A stretch of 64,000 bases of DNA from Sphingobacterium lumbrici (lineage in GTDB: Bacteria; Bacteroidota; Bacteroidia; Sphingobacteriales; Sphingobacteriaceae): positions 124,001 through 188,000 of the forward strand of contig NZ_SRZY01000011.1 in assembly GCF_006476045.1 (NCBI RefSeq), written 5' to 3'. The notes under the pieces were generated by a model. That model did no database searches and was not told the DNA's origin. It saw nothing but the letters and a program-made list of their open reading frames with translations. Shown here one piece after another: positions 58,218-64,000 of the stretch (position 1 is the first letter of the stretch; the number at the start of each line of letters is the position of its first letter). Both the position numbers and the translations under genes were made by a program.

Positions 58218-58991
58218 TTATAGCTGATATGTTATATCTTTTAGGTCGTATTTTATTTTTTTCTGTTTGCATTCCACTTCCAATAATCCATCTTTCCCTA
58301 CTTGTACTATCCGGGCTTTTATCGTATTTCCCTTTACCGTAAATAAAGCATCTAGGTCTCTTCGAAATAAAAGCTGATTGTAATGTGCTAATAATTCGTC
58401 GTATTGCTCTTTTAATAGCATCTCATTGTAATATTTTAGTTTAGTTTGAATCTCGGTCACTAGAGACAATATTGTCGTTTGCAATGATGGATTTTCTTTT
58501 AGGAGCGATGTCGTTTTAAATGAGATTTCTGAAGGAAATTGGGATTGAAATACATTCAATCCTATTCCTATGATGGCATGTTTGATCCGTGAATGTGAAA
58601 TTTTATTTTCTATCAATATTCCTCCAACTTTTTTGTTGCCGATCATGATGTCATTTGGCCATTTGATGTTAGTTTGCCCAGAGGTGTGTGTAGCCACTAT
58701 GTCATAAACAGCTAAACTTGATATGATTGTCAAATAGAATTGTTTTTGAGGGGTTAACTTCTGAGGGAATAAAATAAAGCTCGCTGTTAGACTTTCTCCC
58801 GGTTGATCAAGCCAAGTTGTACCACGTTGTCCTTTACCTGCCGTTTGTTTCATTGTCATAATGGCAGTGTATTCTTCTAGTGGCGTGAAATTTGACAATA
58901 ATTGTTTCAAATAATCATTTGTAGAAGCGGTTTCAGCTAGAACAATTATGTTCTGAGCGTTAGAATGTCCGAAAAATGTGTTATTTTGCAA
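58218..58991 (-). CDS. birA: Biotin--[acetyl-CoA-carboxylase] ligase, TTG start
   Basis: BirA makes biotinyl-AMP and attaches biotin to carboxylase carrier lysines. From TTG 58991 it has 257 residues: VLAETASTNDYLKQLL, MTMKQTAGKGQRGTTWLDQP near 65 (GRGRxGR-type loop, here GKGQRG), TNIKWPNDIMIGNKKVGGIL near 132 (KWPND, KxGG), IIGIGLNVFQSQFP, and a C-terminal SH3-like domain. There is no regulatory HTH. No ATG is available in the frame, and TTG 58991 fits the family start. It is divergent from rsfS with 44 bp between. Confidence 0.92.
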   Translation of the reverse strand: MQNNTFFGHSNAQNIIVLAETASTNDYLKQLLSNFTPLEEYTAIMTMKQTAGKGQRGTTWLDQPGESLTASFILFPQKLTPQKQFYLTIISSLAVYDIVATHTSGQTNIKWPNDIMIGNKKVGGILIENKISHSRIKHAIIGIGLNVFQSQFPSEISFKTTSLLKENPSLQTTILSLVTEIQTKLKYYNEMLLKEQYDELLAHYNQLLFRRDLDALFTVKGNTIKARIVQVGKDGLLEVECKQKKIKYDLKDITYQL

Positions 58992-59035
58992 AAGAATAAT
59001 GTTTAAATGAATTAATAAAGCTATAATAATTCTTA

Positions 59036-59410
59036 ATGAGTAAAAAGAAAAATTCAGAATTGTCTGCAAAACTGGCGGAAATTGTAGTTCACGGGATGCA
59101 AGAAAAGAAGGGTAATGAGATTGTGAGATTGGATATGAGAGAAGTAAATGCAACAATTTCGGATTATTTTGTCATTTGTCACGCAGACTCTAATATACAA
59201 GTTAATGCAATTGCCAAAAGTGTGGAAGATGAGGTTTTTAAAACCTTAGGTCAGGATCCTTGGCATAAAGAAGGGCACGGAAATGGAGAATGGGTTTTAT
59301 TGGACTTTGTGGATGTCGTAGTGCATATTTTCAAAACAGATAAACGGTCTCATTATCGCATTGAGGATTTGTGGGGAGACGCAGAAGCACAATCTTATCA
59401 GAGTGCTTAG
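59036..59410 (+). CDS. rsfS: Ribosome silencing factor RsfS
   Basis: RsfS binds uL14 of the large subunit and blocks subunit joining when nutrients are low. The 124-residue protein shows IVRLDMREVNATISDYFVIC, HADSNIQVNAIAKSVEDEVF, WHKEGHGNGEWVLLDFVDVV and VHIFKTDKRSHYRIEDLWGD, the full family pattern. ftsH follows 34 bp later on the same strand, a common arrangement in this phylum. Confidence 0.95.
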   Translation: MSKKKNSELSAKLAEIVVHGMQEKKGNEIVRLDMREVNATISDYFVICHADSNIQVNAIAKSVEDEVFKTLGQDPWHKEGHGNGEWVLLDFVDVVVHIFKTDKRSHYRIEDLWGDAEAQSYQSA

Positions 59411-59444
59411 TTAATTAATAAAATAAGAGACGGATAGATACATA

Positions 59445-61514
59445 ATGAAGAAAATTCCAAATAAAAAAGTAACGCCTATTCCACCGAAGTTTAACATGAT
59501 GTGGCTTTATATCGCAATGATATTAGGCTTTTTCGCACTTCAGTACGTATTCAGTGGTAGCAGTGCACAAGAAACCACGTACGAAAATTTTGAAAAAAAC
59601 ATGCTTTTGACAGGCGATGTTGAAAAGTTAGTCGCACTTAAAGGTAACGATCTATTAGAAGTGCAGGTTTACATCAAAAAAGACAGGTTAAAAGAAGATA
59701 AATATAAAGATGTCGCTCCATCGGAGAATAATTTAATGGTTTCTCAGTCTTCAGGACCTCAGTATATTTTTACACTGGGATCGGATCAGATCTTTGAATC
59801 AAAGCTAAATGTCTCTCAAGAAAACTTACCGGAAGGTGTAAATAAAGTGACGGTAGAATATGGAAGTAAGAATAGTCCTTGGAGTGGATTCTTCGTCTCT
59901 TTCATATTACCTTTGCTCATTATTGTAGCGCTTTGGATGTTCCTGATGCGTCGAATGAATGGAGGTGGAGGTGGTGCAGGTGGCCAAATTTTTAATATTG
60001 GTAAATCAAAAGCACAACTATTCGACAAAGAATCGCAAATAAATAGCACATTCAACGATGTCGCCGGACTGGAGGAAGCAAAACAGGAGGTAATGGAAAT
60101 TGTCGATTTCCTGAAGAATCCAAAAAAATATACCGATTTAGGAGGTAAGATTCCCAAAGGAGCCTTACTGGTAGGCCCTCCGGGAACAGGTAAAACTTTA
60201 TTAGCAAAAGCTGTAGCGGGCGAAGCTCAGGTACCCTTTTTCTCCTTATCCGGATCGGATTTTGTAGAAATGTTTGTGGGTGTAGGTGCTTCGCGTGTAC
60301 GTGACTTATTCAAACAGGCTAAGGAGAAAGCTCCATGTATTATTTTTATCGATGAGATCGATGCAATTGGTCGAGCACGTGGTAAGAATTCAGTAATGGG
60401 GGGTAACGATGAGCGTGAAAATACATTAAACCAATTGTTGGTGGAGATGGATGGATTTGGAACAAATGTCGGTGTCATCATATTAGCAGCTACCAACCGT
60501 TTAGATGTGTTGGACTCCGCATTATTGCGTCCAGGTCGTTTTGATAGACAAATTTCGATAGATAAGCCTGATTTAATTGGGCGTGAGCAAATATTCAATG
60601 TTCACCTTAAACCATTAAAGTTAGCGGAAGAAGTAGATGCTAAAAAGCTTTCGGCACAAACTCCGGGTTTTGCGGGGGCGGAAATTGCCAATGTTTGTAA
60701 TGAAGCTGCTTTGATCGCTGCCCGTAAGGGGAAATCGGCAATTGATATGCAGGATTTTCAAGATGCGGTGGATAGAGTAATTGGTGGTTTAGAAAAGAAG
60801 AATAAAATTATATCGCCAGAAGAGAAGAAAATTGTGGCTTATCACGAAGCGGGGCATGCTATTGCCGGGTGGTTCTTAGAGCATGCAGATCCTTTGGTGA
60901 AAGTTTCAATCGTTCCACGTGGTGTGGCTGCGTTGGGTTACGCACAATATTTGCCAAAAGAACAATTCCTCTATACTACGGAGCAGCTTTTGGATAGTAT
61001 GAGTATGACGATGGGTGGTCGTGTGGCAGAAGACATCACCTTTGGCCGAATTAGTACCGGTGCTCAAAATGATTTAGAACGAATCACGAAGTTGGCTTAT
61101 GCAATGACTGCCGTATATGGTATGAATTCAAAGGTCGGGAATGTTTCCTTTAGAGATAGCGGAGGTGAATCGCAATTCCAGAAGCCTTATTCGGATCAAA
61201 CGGCTGAACTGATTGATGAAGAGGTACGCGTTTTAATTTCAAGTGTTTACGATCGTACCAAAGCGCTGTTGTTAGACAAGCAGGATGGTTTGATTAAAAT
61301 CGCGGAAAAATTATTGGAAAAGGAAATTTTGTTCCAAGCAGATTTGGAAGAAATATTAGGAAAGCGTCCTTTTTCTAACCGTACTACGTATGATGAATTT
61401 GTAAATGGCGGTGCGGATGGAGGAGGTGTTCCTCCTACTGAGTTACCTCTGCCTCCAATACCTGAAGATGCCGTAAGTCCGGAGGTGCCAAAAATAAACG
61501 AAGAAAATAGTTAA
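59445..61514 (+). CDS. ftsH: ATP-dependent zinc metalloprotease FtsH
   Basis: FtsH degrades membrane and short-lived proteins. The 689-residue protein has two membrane helices (about 20-38 and 145-165) around a periplasmic domain, a Gly-rich linker, the AAA core with [20 protein letters not shown] near 245 (Walker A), [16 protein letters not shown] (Walker B), [10 protein letters not shown] (arginine finger), and the protease site [14 protein letters not shown] near 467. The C-terminal 40 residues are Pro/Glu-rich. It is in an operon with rsfS. Confidence 0.97.
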   Translation: MKKIPNKKVTPIPPKFNMMWLYIAMILGFFALQYVFSGSSAQETTYENFEKNMLLTGDVEKLVALKGNDLLEVQVYIKKDRLKEDKYKDVAPSENNLMVSQSSGPQYIFTLGSDQIFESKLNVSQENLPEGVNKVTVEYGSKNSPWSGFFVSFILPLLIIVALWMFLMRRMNGGGGGAGGQIFNIGKSKAQLFDKESQINSTFNDVAGLEEAKQEVMEIVDFLKNPKKYTDLGGKIPKGALLVGPPGTGKTLLAKAVAGEAQVPFFSLSGSDFVEMFVGVGASRVRDLFKQAKEKAPCIIFIDEIDAIGRARGKNSVMGGNDERENTLNQLLVEMDGFGTNVGVIILAATNRLDVLDSALLRPGRFDRQISIDKPDLIGREQIFNVHLKPLKLAEEVDAKKLSAQTPGFAGAEIANVCNEAALIAARKGKSAIDMQDFQDAVDRVIGGLEKKNKIISPEEKKIVAYHEAGHAIAGWFLEHADPLVKVSIVPRGVAALGYAQYLPKEQFLYTTEQLLDSMSMTMGGRVAEDITFGRISTGAQNDLERITKLAYAMTAVYGMNSKVGNVSFRDSGGESQFQKPYSDQTAELIDEEVRVLISSVYDRTKALLLDKQDGLIKIAEKLLEKEILFQADLEEILGKRPFSNRTTYDEFVNGGADGGGVPPTELPLPPIPEDAVSPEVPKINEENS

Positions 61515-61517
61515 ATC

Positions 61518-61543
61518 AGGTGCGCCGAGGTAACGGTGCACCT
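61518..61543 (+). terminator. Weak hairpin after ftsH
   Basis: AGGTGC and GCACCT arms, 14-nt loop, followed by TATTCTTT. It may lower read-through from ftsH to the LUD gene 40 bp on. Confidence 0.4.
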
Positions 61544-61554
61544 ATTCTTTAGTC

Positions 61555-62202
61555 ATGAATATCAGAAATACGACCGCCAAAGAACGAATGCTGAAGCAGA
61601 TAAGGCAAGCTTTGTTGCAGAAGCGAGACAATCCCTATCCTGACTTTGAAGATGCGCCGCTTTACAAAGACGAAGATGAACCCTTGGATGTCACTTTTGC
61701 GAAAGAGTTTACAGCAGTAGCCGGTAAATTTGTGTATTGTGACGGCGAGATTTCCATCATTGAAAATTTGATTGCTTTAGTGGAGCAGCTGAATATTACT
61801 AAAATTCATGTGTGGGAGCCTGAGATCCAAAAGTTGTTGGGACATTATGGCTTTCCAATGATAACCTCAGACAGCAATTTTGAAGAGGCCGAAGCAAGTG
61901 TCACGACTTGTGAATCTTTAATCGCACGAAATGGAAGTATTATGATCTCAAATGCCAACGCTGGAGGCCGCCGTTTGAGTATTTATCCGCCGGTCCATAT
62001 TGTATTTGCTAATGCTTCTCAGTTGGTAATGGATCTTAAACATGCTTTTTTGCAGGTTAAAGAAAAATATGGCAACGAATTGCCGTCAATGATTACTACT
62101 ATTACCGGGCCCAGTCGAACAGCAGATATTGAGAAAATGCTCGTACTTGGTGCACACGGCCCCAAAGAACTATATGTATTCCTAGTTGAAGACCGATTTT
62201 AA
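61555..62202 (+). CDS. LUD-domain protein (LutC/YkgG-like)
   Basis: The 215-residue protein has a LUD domain: helical N-terminus (RMLKQIRQALLQKRDNPYPD), VTTCESLIARNGSIMISNAN near 120, RRLSIYPPVHIVFANASQLV near 140, and ITTITGPSRTADIEKMLVLG then AHGPKELYVFL at the end. LutC-like proteins take part in lactate oxidation with LutA/LutB, but no lutAB genes adjoin it. Standalone members next to ftsH occur in Bacteroidota; the role is unproven. The rhomboid gene starts 4 bp after its stop. Confidence 0.85.
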   Translation: MNIRNTTAKERMLKQIRQALLQKRDNPYPDFEDAPLYKDEDEPLDVTFAKEFTAVAGKFVYCDGEISIIENLIALVEQLNITKIHVWEPEIQKLLGHYGFPMITSDSNFEEAEASVTTCESLIARNGSIMISNANAGGRRLSIYPPVHIVFANASQLVMDLKHAFLQVKEKYGNELPSMITTITGPSRTADIEKMLVLGAHGPKELYVFLVEDRF

Positions 62203-62205
62203 TAT

Positions 62206-62835
62206 ATGATTTTAGAATATTTGTACGCTACACCTGTAGCCAGTATTATATTTGCTATTACTATAGCGACCAGTATTTATGTTTTTTCAAATCCGCAGAT
62301 GTATGGAACGATGATGTTACATCCCTATAGCATACATCGTGATAAAACGAAGCTATATACCATATTTACCAGTGGGATAATTCACGCCGATTGGGGGCAT
62401 TTATTGTTCAACATGTTTACGTTTTACTTTTTTGGATTTGCGTTAGAGCATTTCTTTGTATTAGCGAGCGGTTCTATTGGTCACCTCTATTTTGCTCTTT
62501 TGTATATTGTAAGTTTGGTATTAAGTGATATACCAACAATTGTTCAGCAAAAAAATAATGTAGGATATCATAGTTTAGGGGCTTCCGGTGCTATTTCGGC
62601 AATATTGTTCAGTTATATCTTATTTCAACCGAAAGCGATGCTGGGTATTTTCATGGTGATACCTATGCCTGCCTATGTATTTGCGGTTTTATATATAGTA
62701 TATTGTATTTGGGCTTCCAAAAATTCGAACGATCGCATCAACCACGATGCACATTTATTTGGAGCCTTAGCAGGAGTTTTAATGACGATATTATTGTATC
62801 CATGGATAATACGGCATTTTGTCGAACAGTTTTAA
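62206..62835 (+). CDS. Rhomboid-family intramembrane serine protease
   Basis: The 209-residue protein has six membrane helices. HADWGHLLFNMFTFYFFGFA near residue 65 has the His and Asn of the oxyanion region. SLGASGAISAILFSYILF near 125 has the catalytic Ser in GASG, and NHDAHLFGALAGVLM near 182 has the catalytic His. The substrate is unknown. It is co-transcribed with the LUD gene and overlaps the convergent yifB by 4 bp. Confidence 0.92.
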   Translation: MILEYLYATPVASIIFAITIATSIYVFSNPQMYGTMMLHPYSIHRDKTKLYTIFTSGIIHADWGHLLFNMFTFYFFGFALEHFFVLASGSIGHLYFALLYIVSLVLSDIPTIVQQKNNVGYHSLGASGAISAILFSYILFQPKAMLGIFMVIPMPAYVFAVLYIVYCIWASKNSNDRINHDAHLFGALAGVLMTILLYPWIIRHFVEQF

Positions 62836-64000
62836 CCCATCCAATTTTCTCGGTCTAAACTTCTAAATTGGATAGCTTCGGCAATATGTGCAGGTTGGAT
62901 TTTTTCTGAGCTTTCCATATCTGCTATCGTACGCGCGACTTTTAAAATACGGTCGTATGCCCTGGCCGAAAGATTAAGACGTTCCATTGCTGCTTGCAAT
63001 AATTTTTTCCCCGTATCATCCAAAAGACAGATGTCACGTACAGCTTTGGAACTCATCTGCGCGTTACTGTGTACGTCTTTGTTGTTTTCAAAGCGTTTTT
63101 TCTGAATCTTTCTTGCTTCGATGACGCGTTGACGTATAACGTTACTATCCTCTGCCGATTGTCCATTTGATAGTTCTTTAAATTCGACGGGAGTAACCTC
63201 TACATGTAAATCAATACGATCAAGAAGGGGGCCGGAAATTTTACTGAGGTAACGTTGTACCACAGCACTGCCACAAATACATTCTCGCTCCGGATGATTG
63301 AAATATCCGCATGGACACGGATTCATCGCAGCAATTAACATAAAGCTCGCGGGATATTCCACCGTAAATTTAGCTCTGGAAATGCTAATGTTCCGGGATT
63401 CTAATGGTTGTCGCATGACTTCAAGAACTGTCCTTTTGAATTCAGGTAATTCATCTAAAAATAAAACTCCGTTATGAGCTAGAGAAATCTCGCCCGGTTG
63501 TGGATTTGTACCTCCTCCCACTAACGCGACATCTGAAATAGTATGATGCGGATAACGAAACGGGCGTATAGTCATCAATGCCTCTGAAGTAGAAAATTTT
63601 CCGGCTACAGAATGAATCTTAGTAGTATCGAGTGACTCTTCTATGGTGAGGGGCGGCAAAATGGTGGGCAATCGTTTAGCCAGCATCGTCTTTCCTGCCC
63701 CCGGAGGGCCTATCAAAATAACGTTATGTCCTCCGGATGCGGCAATTTCTAAAGCTCTCTTAATATTTTCCTGTCCTTTTACATCTGCGAAATCTACTTC
63801 GTAATTATTTATTTTATTGACAAATTCATCATCAATGTCAACGATTGTAGAGGGTATACTCACTTTTCCTTCAAAAAAGCCGACCACCTGATCCAGACGT
63901 TCAACACCTAGAACATCTAATTCTGAAACGATTGCCGCTTCTCTTGCGTTGGCAGTAGGTAAAATAATACCTTTAAAACCATCTGCCTTTGCTTGAATAG
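62832..64000 (-). CDS. YifB/ComM-family Mg-chelatase-like AAA ATPase (5' end cut by window)
   Basis: The frame stays open through 64000, so the visible 389 codons lack the N-terminus, which in this family holds a Lon-protease-like S5 fold (IILPTANAREAA, VSELDVLGVERL is its end). Visible motifs: DFADVKGQENIKRALEIAAS, LIGPPGAGKTMLAKRLPTIL (Walker A), NGVLFLDELPEFKRTVLEVM (Walker B), the zinc-finger-like NPCPCGYFNHPERECIC, SGPLLDRIDLHVEV and NLSARAYDRILKVARTIADM. ComM is a hexameric helicase that drives branch migration during natural transformation. Confidence 0.93.
   Translation of the reverse strand, partial: IQAKADGFKGIILPTANAREAAIVSELDVLGVERLDQVVGFFEGKVSIPSTIVDIDDEFVNKINNYEVDFADVKGQENIKRALEIAASGGHNVILIGPPGAGKTMLAKRLPTILPPLTIEESLDTTKIHSVAGKFSTSEALMTIRPFRYPHHTISDVALVGGGTNPQPGEISLAHNGVLFLDELPEFKRTVLEVMRQPLESRNISISRAKFTVEYPASFMLIAAMNPCPCGYFNHPERECICGSAVVQRYLSKISGPLLDRIDLHVEVTPVEFKELSNGQSAEDSNVIRQRVIEARKIQKKRFENNKDVHSNAQMSSKAVRDICLLDDTGKKLLQAAMERLNLSARAYDRILKVARTIADMESSEKIQPAHIAEAIQFRSLDRENWMG

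Overview
The window is about 40% GC and comes from a member of the Bacteroidota, most likely the order Sphingobacteriales (Sphingobacterium/Pedobacter-like). The evidence is the pairing of an arginine deiminase-type hydrolase with CtlX, DUF3078 and thioredoxin-linked DUF6952-like proteins, a hybrid two-component regulator with an N-terminal propeller, menaquinone made through futalosine (MqnB), many SPII lipoproteins, almost no Shine-Dalgarno sites, and repeated matches to the Bacteroidota promoter (TTTG, about 19-21 bp, TAnnTTTG). Both ends are cut inside genes (ctlX on the left, a YifB/ComM ATPase on the right).

Layout. 1-10.5 kb is housekeeping: arginine/citrulline hydrolases, an AmpD-like amidase, rlmN, comF, vanZ with a coupled mini-lipoprotein, a padR-PspC-outer-membrane-barrel cluster and a LOG phosphoribohydrolase. 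10.5-14.3 kb holds gapN and uxaC followed by visibly decayed DNA: the start of uxaB is joined in frame to the start of uxaA, and unassigned tails lie at both ends. 14.5-17.3 kb carries a secreted propeller, murF and a TRIC-type channel. 17.4-31.0 kb is a carbohydrate-degrading cluster without a SusCD pair: two sulfatases, a DUF2264 protein, a GH105 unsaturated uronyl hydrolase, a hybrid histidine kinase/AraC regulator, a heparinase II/III-type lyase and a metzincin-like lipoprotein. Together these suggest breakdown of a sulfated uronic-acid polysaccharide. 31-45.3 kb returns to core genes: pdhB, mqnB, queD-folE, an O-methyltransferase, two glucosaminidases, a second amidase, a three-gene symporter operon that includes a 39-residue membrane peptide, a PIG-L deacetylase and a peroxiredoxin/thioredoxin group.

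45.5-49.7 kb is the most unusual part. A tRNA-Arg(CCU) gene is preceded by two tandem units of about 310 bp. Each unit starts with the 5' half of that tRNA, split by a 20-bp palindrome, and then encodes a small GIY-YIG nuclease. The 3' end of each nuclease gene contains a complete promoter placed just before the next tRNA copy. This looks like a minimal selfish element that enters the tRNA anticodon loop and resupplies both promoter and 5' half. Between this tRNA and a tRNA-Lys lies a small accessory module: an agmatine-deiminase-like protein, two SH3-like envelope proteins (one frameshifted at its start), and a divergent XRE regulator with a candidate operator over the target promoter.

50-64 kb is core again: an FAD oxidoreductase, lemA with two TPM-domain genes, a TlpA-like thioredoxin, pfkA, a split DsbD system, birA/rsfS/ftsH, a LUD-domain protein, a rhomboid protease and yifB.

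A cross-window theme is that in many genes TAnnTTTG lies only 3-8 nt before the start codon (amidase, rlmN, queD, pfkA, the O-methyltransferase and others). This predicts leaderless or near-leaderless mRNAs.
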